Assembly (NCBI RefSeq): GCF_019402445.1
Contig: NZ_SRZM01000163.1
Coordinates: forward strand, 1 to 15,457
From: Brachyspira pilosicoli
Lineage (GTDB): Bacteria > Spirochaetota > Brachyspiria > Brachyspirales > Brachyspiraceae
Length of the DNA stretch: 15,457 bases
Direction: 5' to 3'
Shown: positions 1 to 8,443 of the stretch, piece by piece
Numbering within the stretch: position 1 is the first letter of the stretch
Layout of the letters: each line of letters opens with the position of its first letter
Made by a program: the position numbers and the translations under genes
Notes under the pieces: model-generated
Told to the model about the DNA's origin: nothing
The model's input: the letters and a program-made list of their open reading frames with translations, nothing else
Database searches by the model: none

Positions 1-21
1 TAATTTTAAGGGTTATTTTAT

Positions 22-786
22 ATGTCTAAAATTATATCAATAGTAAATCAAAAAGGCGGTGTTGGAAAAACAACAACAGCTGTTAATTTAAGTTCTATAG
101 TAGCATCTATGGGATATAAAACTTTATTAATCGATATAGACCCGCAAGCTAATGCCTGTTTGGGTATAGGTGTTACAAGAGATAAAATGGAATATGGTAT
201 ATACGATATTTTAATTGGCGAAGCTGATATAGAACAAGTAATAATAAATACATATCAAGAAAATCTTTACCTTATACCTTCAGATTCTGATTTGGTAGGT
301 GCTCAAATAGAATTAGTAAGCGAAATAGGAAGAGAATACAAACTAAAAAAAGCTTTAGAAAAAATAAGAAACAATTATGATTATATATTTATTGATTGCC
401 CTCCTACTTTAGGTATTCTCACTTTAAATGCTCTTACTGCTTGCGATTCTGTGCTTATACCAATACAATGTGAGTTTTATGCTTTAGATGGAGTTGGAGA
501 GCTTAATAATACTATATCTTTAGTAAAAGAGAATTTAAATCCAAATTTAGATATAGAAGGCGTATTATTAACAATGTATGACGGCAGAACTAATCTTAGC
601 AATGATGTTGTTAGAGAGGTTGTTAATTATTTTAAAGATAAAACTTATAAGACTATGATACCAAGAAATGTACGTTTGAGTGAAGCTCCTTCTTATGGAA
701 AAGCTATTACGGATTATGATAAAGAATGTATTGGTGCTAGGAGTTATAAAGAGTTTGCAAAAGAGTTTATAGAAAGGTCTAAATAA
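22..786 (+). CDS. parA: ParA/Soj chromosome partitioning ATPase
   Basis: Deviant-Walker ATPase of 254 aa that dimerises on ATP binding, coats the nucleoid and moves or positions ParB-bound origin regions. The P-loop KGGVGKTTT is at residues 11-19, with the signature lysine K11 and the P-loop lysine K16. Walker A' (LLIDIDPQ) is at about 35-42 and the Walker B-like segment (FIDCPP) near 123-128. The length and absence of an N-terminal DNA-binding extension match the chromosomal Soj type rather than the longer plasmid P1/F type. An AAGGG ribosome binding site lies about 10 bases before the ATG; only 21 bases precede the gene, so its promoter is outside the window or it belongs to a larger operon. 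parB follows after 19 bases. Family assignment is very secure; the cellular role is inferred from the family. Confidence 0.97.
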   Translation: MSKIISIVNQKGGVGKTTTAVNLSSIVASMGYKTLLIDIDPQANACLGIGVTRDKMEYGIYDILIGEADIEQVIINTYQENLYLIPSDSDLVGAQIELVSEIGREYKLKKALEKIRNNYDYIFIDCPPTLGILTLNALTACDSVLIPIQCEFYALDGVGELNNTISLVKENLNPNLDIEGVLLTMYDGRTNLSNDVVREVVNYFKDKTYKTMIPRNVRLSEAPSYGKAITDYDKECIGARSYKEFAKEFIERSK

Positions 787-805
787 TTTTTTGGAGTAAT
801 AAGAT

Positions 806-1753
806 ATGACTAGAAAAGGCGGACTTGGCGGTCAGGGTATGAATGCCTTAATAAAATCTACCGATAAAGAAATAAAAAGAGCTGTTGAAGAAGCTGAAAA
901 AAATGGAATATTAGAAATAGATATTTCACTTATAGATGTTAATCCAGATCAGCCTAGAAAAGTTTTTAACGAAGAAGAAATTAAAGGGCTTGCTGAATCT
1001 ATAAAAGAAAACGGACTTATAAACCCTGTTACATTAAGAGAAAAAGACGGAAAATATCAAATAATATCTGGAGAGAGAAGATTTAGAGCATTTAAATATT
1101 TAAATAAAGATAAAGTACCCGCATTAGTATTACAAAATATACCAGATTCTAAAATGCTTGAACTTACACTTGTAGAAAATATTCAAAGAGCAGATTTAAA
1201 CGCAATAGAAATAGCAAGAAGCTACAAAAAATTAATATATGATTTAAATATTAAACAAGAAGAATTAGCTAACAGAGTTGGAAAAAGCAGAAGCACTATT
1301 TCAAACTCTATGAGAATATTAGAGTTAAATGAGAATATACAAAACCTAATATTAGAAAATAAACTTACAGAAGGACATGCTAGAACTATACTTTCTTTTA
1401 GCGACAATGATGAAGAGAGAGATTCATTTGCTAAAGAAATAATAGAAAAAGGATATTCTGTAAGAGAATGCGAAAGAATAGTAAAAGAAAAAAAAGAAAT
1501 AGTAAAAGATAATAATGATACACAAGATAAAAATATAAAAAAAGAAAATAAAAAAGACCCTAATATAAAAAAATTAGAAAATGATTTGGAAAAAATATTT
1601 TCTACAAAAGTTAATGTAATAGATAAAGAAGGTAAAGAAGGCAAAATTATAATAGAATATTATAGTGCTGATGATTTATCTAGAATAATGGATATACTCG
1701 ATAATATTCATAATATTAATACCAACTCTATTAAGCATACTATAGAATATTAG
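806..1753 (+). CDS. parB: ParB/Spo0J CTPase and parS-binding protein
   Basis: Partner of the upstream ParA: a CTP-dependent DNA clamp that loads at parS sites and spreads to form the partition complex. The 315-aa protein starts with the glycine-rich motif GGLGGQGMNALI seen in ParA-contacting N-termini. The ParB/sulfiredoxin fold follows at about 37-130, with the CTP-binding box GERRFRA (89-95) and ENIQR (124-128). A helix-turn-helix lies at about 148-172 (QEELANRVGKSRSTIS). Residues 220-258 are a lysine-rich linker, and a C-terminal dimerisation domain follows. The GGAG ribosome binding site is 9 bases before the ATG. The stop codon TAG is part of the ribosome binding site of the next gene. 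No parS-like 16-mer (TGTTNCACGTGAAACA type) was noticed in the window, so parS is presumably elsewhere near the origin. Confidence 0.97.
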   Translation: MTRKGGLGGQGMNALIKSTDKEIKRAVEEAEKNGILEIDISLIDVNPDQPRKVFNEEEIKGLAESIKENGLINPVTLREKDGKYQIISGERRFRAFKYLNKDKVPALVLQNIPDSKMLELTLVENIQRADLNAIEIARSYKKLIYDLNIKQEELANRVGKSRSTISNSMRILELNENIQNLILENKLTEGHARTILSFSDNDEERDSFAKEIIEKGYSVRECERIVKEKKEIVKDNNDTQDKNIKKENKKDPNIKKLENDLEKIFSTKVNVIDKEGKEGKIIIEYYSADDLSRIMDILDNIHNINTNSIKHTIEY

Positions 1754-1763
1754 GAGATATTTT

Positions 1764-2957
1764 TTGAAATTAAAAGTTCTAATCATATTGCTATTAAATA
1801 TATTTTGTTTATATTCAAGAGAACAATTAAAAATATCTATAGTAGATTTGAACTATGAATTAAAAAACAACTCTCCATTAAGAAAAGATATTGTAAGAAC
1901 TATAAATCGCTTTGCCTATCTAAAGCACCCATACACTATCACAGTAGATAGAATGAAAAAACGACTATTTAAAACAGATAAATTAACATTTGAACAGGGA
2001 CTAACAGTAGCATCAAATTTAAAAGTTAATGTTGCAATTATAATGGATAGTGAACTTAAACTAAAAACTACTAATAATATATCAACCAATAATTTACAAA
2101 CAAACAATATAACAAATATTTTACTCACAAATGAATATCTTCAATCCTACTCTAACGATATAGTAAATACTTTAGATAAATTAAATAATTATACTCAAGA
2201 AAAAAAAGAATTAAATGATATAATAGAAGAAAAGCTTGGAAATCCTTCAAATACTAATAATTCATCAGAAACAAATGAATATGAACTTTTTTACAACTTT
2301 ACAGTAATAGATATAACAAAAAATGAAACTCTAAAAGAATATAAATCTATAGCTTCAAATCAGGCTAATTCTCAAGTTAGTGAAATAGGTACTTATTTAG
2401 AATATTATTTTGCCAAAAACTTATTAGATTCTTTTACTAATGAAAATAGTGATATTAACTTAAACTTTGAAATAGAAAGAGTTACATCAAGCAATGAAAA
2501 TATCATTATAAAAAATAGCGGTGAAATAATAGAAAACGAAACATTCAAAATAAAGTTTAATTCAACAGAAGATGGTTATTTATATATAATAGCTTTGCAA
2601 AATGATGGTAATATTATTTTAATGCATCCTAATGATTTTAATAATTATATGGAAAATAATAATATTCAAAAAAACAATATAGATTCTAATATAGAGTATA
2701 GTATCCCTCCAGAAGGCTCTATTTTTAAAATAGTTGTTTCTGCTCCATTTGGCTTAGATAGTTTTTATGCTATATTTATGAAAAAAGAAGCTGTGTGGTT
2801 AGAAGAGCAATATTTTAGCGGAGAAGGATTTAAATCTGGAAATAAAACTAGACTCGCTGAAATGGTAATAAAATTAAAATCTTCTCTCAAATTAAAAAGT
2901 TCCAATAATTGGCAAATATCTAAAATATATATTACTTCCAAACCAGAACTTCAATAA
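1764..2957 (+). CDS. Secreted DUF4384-domain protein
   Basis: Unknown function, 397 aa. The N-terminus (KLKVLIILLLNIFCLYS, about residues 2-18) is a Sec signal peptide; the cysteine at 15 is preceded by Phe and lacks a good lipobox, so I favour an exported, non-lipidated protein. The middle is Asn/Thr/Ser-rich and low in complexity (about 100-170). Residues about 250-345 resemble the DUF4384 fold: 'FKIKFNSTEDGYLYIIALQNDG' type strand, 'ILMHPND', then 'IPPEGSIFKIVVSAPFGLDSFYAIF'. DUF4384 proteins are often found with surface or stress-related modules, but no reaction is known. The start is TTG with AGGAG at 1752-1756, 7 bases upstream. That site overlaps the parB stop, so translation is probably coupled. 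Ending up behind parAB may be simple operon co-residence rather than a segregation role. Confidence 0.75.
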   Translation: MKLKVLIILLLNIFCLYSREQLKISIVDLNYELKNNSPLRKDIVRTINRFAYLKHPYTITVDRMKKRLFKTDKLTFEQGLTVASNLKVNVAIIMDSELKLKTTNNISTNNLQTNNITNILLTNEYLQSYSNDIVNTLDKLNNYTQEKKELNDIIEEKLGNPSNTNNSSETNEYELFYNFTVIDITKNETLKEYKSIASNQANSQVSEIGTYLEYYFAKNLLDSFTNENSDINLNFEIERVTSSNENIIIKNSGEIIENETFKIKFNSTEDGYLYIIALQNDGNIILMHPNDFNNYMENNNIQKNNIDSNIEYSIPPEGSIFKIVVSAPFGLDSFYAIFMKKEAVWLEEQYFSGEGFKSGNKTRLAEMVIKLKSSLKLKSSNNWQISKIYITSKPELQ

Positions 2958-2959
2958 AT

Positions 2960-2987
2960 TTGCATTTTTTCATATTTATATTATAAT
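2960..2987 (+). promoter_or_regulatory. Candidate promoter of the first chemoreceptor gene
   Basis: A perfect TATAAT (2982-2987) follows a weak -35 element TTGCAT (2960-2965) with a 16-base spacer, in the 62-base gap before the gene. Transcription would begin around 2994, leaving a leader of about 25 bases that contains the AGGA ribosome binding site at 3009-3012. The surrounding sequence is so AT-rich that a chance -10 match is possible. Confidence 0.4.
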
Positions 2988-3019
2988 TTCATACTCATTT
3001 TAATTTTTAGGACTAATAT

Positions 3020-4816
3020 ATGAAAAAAGGTTTAATGTTTAAATTTCTTTTGACTTTTTCAATATTTTTACTTATAGCATTTATATTAACATATTTTATT
3101 TATAAACCTATACATACAGGGAAATTTTTAAGAGAAAAACATTTCCAAACTCTAAACTTAAAAAATATAACAGAAGGACAAATTAATGAAATAAAAAATA
3201 CAGTAAACACTGTAGTAAATAATCTTGAAGCAAATCCTAGTGTAGAAACTATAGGAAACTTTTTTACTAATATTGCTAAATCACAAACAGGTTATTTAAA
3301 TGTATATTATGGTGAAACAATTCCATATTCTCAAGGTGGTGTTTTTATTAATACATTAACAGAATATGACCGCTCTTATGATCAAACTTCAAGAGATTGG
3401 TATAAAAATGCTGTTTTAACAAATGATGTTTATATAAGTGAGCCTTATATAGATTTTATAGTAAATGAACTTACTGTTACATTTAGCAAGGCAGCGTACA
3501 CTAATAATTCCTTACTTGGAGTATTTTCTATAGATTTTACAGATATTAATGGAATAATTGAAAATGTAAAAAAAAGCTTTGCAGGTGAATGTTATATTGT
3601 ATCTCAAGACGGTATTTATATAACACATGATGATAAGAAATTCCTATTAAATAAAGATAATAATTTATTCACAGACCCTTTATTTGAAAACTTTAAAGAT
3701 AATTTTTCTTCACATCTAAATGAAACAAAAATACATAAAGATAAATGGTATAGCATACAAACTTTATCTAATGCCCCTTGGATAATTGTTTTTAAGGGAG
3801 ATGCTAAAAGTATTAATATTCAATTTTATATAATAATGTTTATTATACTATTAATTATGATAGCTTTAATTGTTATTGAAGCTTTACTAGTATCAAAAGT
3901 AATTAAGCCTTTAAATCACTCTATAGAGATAATAGACTTTATGAAAGAAGGAAACTTTAATAGCAACTTTAATAAAAAAGATTTGTCATTAAAAGATGAA
4001 TCAGGACATTTAACTAACTCTTTAAATGATATGCAAGAGAAAATATCTCAAATAGTTTATGGTATCAAATCACATATAGACGGCATCAAAAACTCTACAG
4101 CACAAATATCTAATGGTATTTATAATTTATCTGATAGAACTTCATCTCAAGCTGCTGCCATAGAAGAAATAACAAGCTCTATTGAAAGTCTTTTTACATC
4201 AATATCAGAAACATCAAAACATAGTAATTTAGCAAAAGATATGGGCATAAAAGTAGCAGATTATTCAAAAAGTGGAGTTGAGGCTGTTAATAAAATATCA
4301 AATAATATGTATGATATATCATCTTCTAGTAAAGAGATTTCAAATATTACAAAACTTATACAAGATATTGCATTACAAACAAATATTTTAGCATTAAATG
4401 CCGCAGTAGAAGCAGCACGTGCTGGTGAACAAGGCAAAGGGTTTGCTGTAGTTGCTTTGGAAATTAGAAACTTGGCTAATAATGTTAACGAGGCAGCAGG
4501 TAATATAACTAACATTATAGAAAAAACTTTATCAAAAATAGATGTAGGATATGAATCTGTTACACACTCTTTAGAGATACTCTCAAAAATAGAAAACTCA
4601 GCTAATGAAGTATCAAATCTTCTTTTGGAGGTATATAATTCTGTATCTACAGAAGAGAACAGTGTAAAAGAAATTAATTTAGCTATGAATGAATTAAATA
4701 CTATAACACAAGAAAACTCACAGCTAGTTTATCAAAGTTCCATTTTAGGTAAAGAAGTAGCAGATGATACTTTAAATGTGCATAATAAGTTAGAGTATTT
4801 TAAATTAAAAGCTTAA
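3020..4816 (+). CDS. Methyl-accepting chemotaxis protein, probable amino-acid sensor
   Basis: Transmembrane chemoreceptor of 598 aa that signals to CheA/CheW. TM1 is about 8-28, the periplasmic double Cache domain about 35-262, TM2 about 268-292, HAMP about 293-345, and then the coiled-coil signalling domain. The hairpin tip is [20 protein letters not shown] (453-472), and LSDRT..QA near 370-378 aligns with Tsr-like 36-heptad receptors. The membrane-distal Cache module has Y120, R125, W127, Y128, Y143 and D172, with the same spacing as the ligand residues of amino-acid-binding dCache_1 sensors such as PctA (Y121, R126, W128, Y129, Y144, D173, from memory). Amino acids are therefore the likely ligand class. 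The protein ends at FKLKA just after the last helix, with no CheR tether. AGGA lies 7 bases before the ATG. Its stop overlaps that of the convergent channel gene. Confidence 0.95.
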   Translation: MKKGLMFKFLLTFSIFLLIAFILTYFIYKPIHTGKFLREKHFQTLNLKNITEGQINEIKNTVNTVVNNLEANPSVETIGNFFTNIAKSQTGYLNVYYGETIPYSQGGVFINTLTEYDRSYDQTSRDWYKNAVLTNDVYISEPYIDFIVNELTVTFSKAAYTNNSLLGVFSIDFTDINGIIENVKKSFAGECYIVSQDGIYITHDDKKFLLNKDNNLFTDPLFENFKDNFSSHLNETKIHKDKWYSIQTLSNAPWIIVFKGDAKSINIQFYIIMFIILLIMIALIVIEALLVSKVIKPLNHSIEIIDFMKEGNFNSNFNKKDLSLKDESGHLTNSLNDMQEKISQIVYGIKSHIDGIKNSTAQISNGIYNLSDRTSSQAAAIEEITSSIESLFTSISETSKHSNLAKDMGIKVADYSKSGVEAVNKISNNMYDISSSSKEISNITKLIQDIALQTNILALNAAVEAARAGEQGKGFAVVALEIRNLANNVNEAAGNITNIIEKTLSKIDVGYESVTHSLEILSKIENSANEVSNLLLEVYNSVSTEENSVKEINLAMNELNTITQENSQLVYQSSILGKEVADDTLNVHNKLEYFKLKA

Positions 4817-5850
4817 TCTTTGCTAATATAAAGAGTTCTTGAAGGGAATGCAAAATTAGCATTAATTTTTGCAAACTCTTCTACAAGCTTATAGTTAATG
4901 CTCTCTACAACTTTTACAAACTCAGCATAATCGGGAATATTAACATAATATATAACTTCAAAATTTAATGAAGAATCTGCAAACTCTACAAATCTTGCAC
5001 TATAAAATGTAGTAGAACTTTCACTTTCTATAATACTTTTAACCAAATCAGGTATTTTTTTAAGTGTTTCTAATGGAGTTGAATATTCAACACCTAATAC
5101 CATATATTTTCTTCTTTTTTCTAATACTCTATAGTTTTGTATTCTTGAAGCAAGCAAATTAGTATTAGATATTAAAAGCTGTTCTCCGCTGTTTCTTCTT
5201 ATACGAGTAGATTTTATACCTATATATTCAACAGTACCCAAATCTTGGTCAATCTGAATAAAATCCCCTTTCAAAAAAGGCTTATCAAAAACAATAACAA
5301 AATAATTAAATAAATCTGCTATTATACTTTGAGCAGCAAATGCCACAGCAACACCGCCAATACCAAGTCCTGTAATAAACGTAGTAACATTAACACCAAC
5401 ATTTGAAAGTATAGTTAAAATACCAATTATCCATACTAATACTTTTATTAAAGTAACTATTCCGTCAGATATAATAACATTTTTTTTCTGTGATAAATAA
5501 TTCTCTGTAAAATTAGTTATAATATCACATATAAATAATACAGAGAAAACAATTATACATACAGCTAATATCTTGCCCCAATATCCTCCTAAGACCTTAG
5601 GTAATACTAGTGTAGATTTACCTATTGCTAAAGAAGCTACAAATATAACAGGTAAACTTCTTCTTTTTACACTCTTAGCTAAAGCCAAAAAAAATGAATT
5701 CTGAAACTTAACATTAACCTTCATTAATAGTCTCACTAAAATAAGAAGTCCAATTCTCATAATAGCAAAACTTGAAATAAATAATACTAAAGCAATTAAA
5801 TATTTAAATAAACTATTTCCATAAAAAACGGTCTCTTTTAGGTATTCCAT
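4813..5850 (-). CDS. MscS-family mechanosensitive ion channel
   Basis: Small-conductance mechanosensitive channel, 345 aa, that opens under membrane tension to release solutes during hypo-osmotic shock. About five membrane helices are visible: 15-42, 65-84, 91-113, 129-150 and a pore-lining helix at about 155-186 with the Gly/Ala-packed motif [14 protein letters not shown] (161-174). The cytoplasmic beta domain follows, with [13 protein letters not shown] (188-200), [14 protein letters not shown] (205-218) and ISNTNL (227-232), then an alpha/beta domain. Two or so extra N-terminal helices relative to E. coli MscS (three TM, 286 aa) fit the longer YbdG/YnaI-like or MSC-K-related subgroups. The ribosome binding site GGAG (plus-strand CTCC at 5856-5859) is 5 bases upstream of the ATG. 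The promoter presumably lies in the AT-rich gap 5851-5934, but no -35/-10 pair stands out. Confidence 0.95.
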   Translation of the reverse strand: MEYLKETVFYGNSLFKYLIALVLFISSFAIMRIGLLILVRLLMKVNVKFQNSFFLALAKSVKRRSLPVIFVASLAIGKSTLVLPKVLGGYWGKILAVCIIVFSVLFICDIITNFTENYLSQKKNVIISDGIVTLIKVLVWIIGILTILSNVGVNVTTFITGLGIGGVAVAFAAQSIIADLFNYFVIVFDKPFLKGDFIQIDQDLGTVEYIGIKSTRIRRNSGEQLLISNTNLLASRIQNYRVLEKRRKYMVLGVEYSTPLETLKKIPDLVKSIIESESSTTFYSARFVEFADSSLNFEVIYYVNIPDYAEFVKVVESINYKLVEEFAKINANFAFPSRTLYISKD

Positions 5851-5934
5851 TAAAACTCCAAACTAATTCATTTTTATTACATTATATATATTTTTTCAAA
5901 TATTTAAATATCAAAATATTAAAAATATTATTTA

Positions 5935-7875
5935 TTAATGGTGATGCCCGCAATTACAGCTTGTTACTTTTATATCTATATCTTTTGGACTTACATTTTC
6001 AATATTTGATTTCTCTCCTATAGGATAAAGAAGTCTTAAAGCATTAAGCACAACTATAACAGTAACACCAGTATCAGCAAATATTGCAAGTGCTATAGAA
6101 GCAAGCCCCAAAGCTCCAAGTATTATAGCACCAAATTTAATCACTAATGCAAGTAATATATTTTCTAAAACAACAATATGATTCTTTTTAGCAAGCTTAA
6201 TAATAGCAGCCACTTTTGAAGGCTTATCATCCATTATAATAACATCAGCATTTTCTATAGCAGCATCAGAACCAAGCCCTCCCATAGCAATACCAATATC
6301 CGCACGAGCCAAAGAAGGAGCATCATTTATTCCATCGCCTACAAATATAGAAACCTTGCTATCTTTCATCATACCTTCTAATACATTTACTTTTTCTTCT
6401 GGTAAACATCCTCCATTAAATGATTGTATGTTATTTTCTTTTGCAAATGAAGTAACGCGTTCTATATTATCGCCACTAATTAATGCAGTTTCTATATTCA
6501 TAGAGTTTAATAAATCAATAGCCTCTTTAGTATCATCTTTTATAATATCATCAATGTAAAAAGCTCCAGCATATTCACCGTCTATTGAAATATAAACATT
6601 AAACTTATTATTAATATTATCTGGAAGCTTTATATTATTTTGCTTTAATAAATCAAGCTTTCCTATTAAAACATTTTTTCCTTCAATCATTGATTCTGAA
6701 CCCTTACCTCTAATATCTTTATGTGATGTTATTAAGCTTTCATTTATATCATGATTTTTTTTGTAATGCTCAACTATTGATATGGCTATAGGGTGAGAAG
6801 AACCCATTTCTGCCAAAGAAGCATATTTAATTAATGTGTCATCATCATATATACCAGCATTTTCTATCTCTCTTATATAAAACTTACCTTTGGTGAGAGT
6901 TCCTGTTTTATCGAATATTACTTTTTTAGTTTGAGCAAGTAAATCTAAAAACACCCCACCTTTAACCATTATACCAAATTTAGAAGCTCGTCCTATAGAA
7001 GCAAAATATGTTAAAGGAATACCAACCATAAATGCACAAGGACAAGAAACTACAAGCAATGTAAGAGAACGTGAAAACCAATCATTAAAAAACTCTTTGC
7101 CATATACTATTGTAGGTATTATAGTAAGTAAAATAGCTCCAAATACAACTATAGGAGTATATATTCCAGCAAACTTTGTAATGAATTGTTCTATGTTAGC
7201 TTTTCTGTTTTGAGATTCCTGAACTAGCTTTAATATTTTTGCTATTGAAGACTCTGCATATACTCTAATAACTCTAGCCTTTATACTGCTTTCACCATTT
7301 ATAGTGCCTGCTAAAATTTCATCATTAACCCTTACATCTTTTGGCATACTCTCACCAGTTAAAGCTTTAGTATCAAGCCAGCTCTCTCCTTCATAGATAA
7401 TGGAATCTAAAGGTACTTTTTCAAAAGGATTAATTAATATATTGTCATTTATATTAACTTTAGAAATATCAACTTTTTCTATAGTTCCATCTTCTTTTAT
7501 AATATTAGCAAAATCTGCCCTTATAGACATTAGTGCTGCTATTGTTCTTTTAGATTTATCAACCGCCATATCTTCAAAATATTCCCCTATTCTGTAGAAA
7601 AGAAGTACTGCTAATGCCTCAGGTAACTGATGAAGTATTATAGCACCAACTGTAGCAATGCTCATAAGAAAACTCTCTCTCATAAACTTGCCCTTCACAA
7701 AATCTAATACAGCATTCTTAAAAACATCTCTGCCTAAAATAAAATAAGGTATAAAAAATATTACATATTCTATTAAACCATGAATCCTATCATGCAAAAC
7801 ATTAAGTAAAATTAATACAATTAAAGAAATACTAATTTCCGCAATAAATAAAAATTTTTCTTTATTCTTTGACAT
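5935..7875 (-). CDS. P1B-2-type Zn2+/Cd2+/Pb2+-exporting ATPase (ZntA/CadA-like)
   Basis: Inner-membrane heavy-metal efflux pump, 646 aa from the preferred start. Motifs in order: TGES (173-176, actuator), CPC (278-280, transmembrane metal site), DKTGTLT (322-328, phosphorylated D322), HP (361-362), GDGINDAP (513-520). The membrane pair K580 and D601 is 21 residues apart, as in ZntA K693/D714, which points to divalent Zn/Cd/Pb rather than copper. The protein begins directly with membrane helices: there is no N-terminal HMA domain or CxxC. Instead the C-terminus ends in C640, C642, H644-H646. Start choice: in-frame ATGs exist at 7893, 7881 and 7875; GGGGGT (plus-strand 7882-7887) sits 7 bases from the 7875 ATG but touches or follows the others. 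The gene overlaps the end of the repressor gene by 14 bases, indicating coupled expression. Confidence 0.95.
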   Translation of the reverse strand: MSKNKEKFLFIAEISISLIVLILLNVLHDRIHGLIEYVIFFIPYFILGRDVFKNAVLDFVKGKFMRESFLMSIATVGAIILHQLPEALAVLLFYRIGEYFEDMAVDKSKRTIAALMSIRADFANIIKEDGTIEKVDISKVNINDNILINPFEKVPLDSIIYEGESWLDTKALTGESMPKDVRVNDEILAGTINGESSIKARVIRVYAESSIAKILKLVQESQNRKANIEQFITKFAGIYTPIVVFGAILLTIIPTIVYGKEFFNDWFSRSLTLLVVSCPCAFMVGIPLTYFASIGRASKFGIMVKGGVFLDLLAQTKKVIFDKTGTLTKGKFYIREIENAGIYDDDTLIKYASLAEMGSSHPIAISIVEHYKKNHDINESLITSHKDIRGKGSESMIEGKNVLIGKLDLLKQNNIKLPDNINNKFNVYISIDGEYAGAFYIDDIIKDDTKEAIDLLNSMNIETALISGDNIERVTSFAKENNIQSFNGGCLPEEKVNVLEGMMKDSKVSIFVGDGINDAPSLARADIGIAMGGLGSDAAIENADVIIMDDKPSKVAAIIKLAKKNHIVVLENILLALVIKFGAIILGALGLASIALAIFADTGVTVIVVLNALRLLYPIGEKSNIENVSPKDIDIKVTSCNCGHHH

Positions 7876-8236
7876 GCTCATACCCCCAAGCATAAATTTT
7901 TTCTATATGTTCATCATCAAGCCTATAAAATACATGAAGCCCAACTTTTCTTTTTTTTACTACCCTAGCCTGCCATAACATCTTTAAATGCTGTGATACA
8001 GAAGGCTGCTTCATATCAAGCAAAGATACCAATTCATGAACGCATAATTCTCTCTCACTTAAAACAGATATTATTTTTAATCTAGTAGGGTCAGAAAATA
8101 CAGAAAAGAAATCAGCTAAAACCGAAAACTCATCATCATTTGGAAGTTTTGGTATAAATGAAGATATATTATTTACCTCACAATTATCCTCATAGTCTTC
8201 TATTATGTTTTTTTCTTTTTTTTGATTTTTTTTCAT
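7862..8236 (-). CDS. ArsR/SmtB-family metal-responsive repressor with alpha-5 zinc site
   Basis: Winged helix-turn-helix dimeric repressor, 124 aa, first gene of the efflux operon. The N-terminal 35 residues are charged and probably disordered. The core runs from about 37: FSDPTRLKIISVLSERELCVHELVSLL, then recognition helix QPSVSQHLKML (77-87) and the wing VKKRKVGLHVFYRL. The C-terminal helix has D108, H110, H121 and E124, reproducing the D-x-H-x10-H-x2-E alpha-5 zinc site of SmtB/CzrA (D104, H106, H117, E120 in SmtB). The alpha-3 segment reads ELCVHEL, with one Cys, so the Cys-pair arsenic/cadmium site of ArsR/CadC is absent. Zinc (or Co/Ni) is therefore the expected inducer, with derepression of its own gene and the downstream pump. 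The ribosome binding site AGGTG is about 4 bases before the ATG. Confidence 0.94.
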   Translation of the reverse strand: MKKNQKKEKNIIEDYEDNCEVNNISSFIPKLPNDDEFSVLADFFSVFSDPTRLKIISVLSERELCVHELVSLLDMKQPSVSQHLKMLWQARVVKKRKVGLHVFYRLDDEHIEKIYAWGYEHVKE

Positions 8237-8250
8237 AAAACACCTATTTA

Positions 8251-8280
8251 TATATAACTATATTATAATATAATGATATA
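8251..8280. promoter_or_regulatory. Candidate operator palindrome for the ArsR-type repressor
   Basis: A 30-base imperfect palindrome in which 13 of 15 base pairs match. Its centre (8259-8272, TATATTATAATATA) is perfectly symmetric. It covers the -10 element and the expected transcription start of the repressor operon, where SmtB/ArsR operators usually lie. It is made almost only of A and T, so symmetry by chance is a real concern; it does not show the TGAA..TTCA core common in SmtB operators. Confidence 0.45.
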
Positions 8281-8301
8281 CTTATATAAAAATAATGTCA
8301 A
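8273..8301 (-). promoter_or_regulatory. Promoter of the repressor-efflux operon
   Basis: Read on the minus strand, TTGACA (plus 8296-8301) is followed by exactly 17 bases and TATCAT (plus 8273-8278). This is a perfect -35 and a 5/6 -10 with optimal spacing. The transcript would start near 8266, about 30 bases before the ATG. The symporter terminator ends just upstream, at 8311, so the operon is insulated from readthrough. Confidence 0.75.
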
Positions 8302-8310
8302 TACCCAAAA

Positions 8311-8345
8311 TAAAAAAAGGAGAGCATAATATTTATATACTCTCC
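8311..8345 (-). terminator. Intrinsic terminator of the symporter gene
   Basis: On the minus strand the stem GGAGAG/CTCTCC (plus 8340-8345 and 8319-8324) encloses a 15-base AT-rich loop. It is followed by seven T residues (plus 8312-8318). There is no T run on the other strand, so it acts on leftward transcription, about 100 bases after the symporter stop codon. Confidence 0.8.
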
Positions 8346-8443
8346 AAAAAAATTGTCTCGTAAATTATTTTTTGTATGTTTTTTTAATATAAAGTTGTTT
8401 TTGTATATCAGCTTTATTAATAAATATTTATAAACTAATTTGT

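Noticed and set aside
1490..1570. Runs of A in the parB linker as phase-variable tracts
   Set aside because: The tracts are short, interrupted and usual for Lys-rich coding sequence in such an AT-rich genome; an essential-type gene is an unlikely phase-variation target.
1222..1644. 140-codon minus-strand reading frame opposite parB
   Set aside because: A Phe/Ser-rich shadow of the Lys/Glu-rich parB sequence; no domain and no start signals.
22..2957. A plasmid or mobile-element partition locus
   Set aside because: ParA is the short Soj type and ParB the chromosomal Spo0J type, and the flanks are housekeeping genes; nothing indicates a mobile replicon.
4850..4872. Hairpin GCAAAATTA/TAATTTTTGC near the end of the channel gene as a terminator for the convergent receptor transcript
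   Set aside because: It lies inside coding sequence, is almost all A/T with a bulge, and has no T run after it on either strand.
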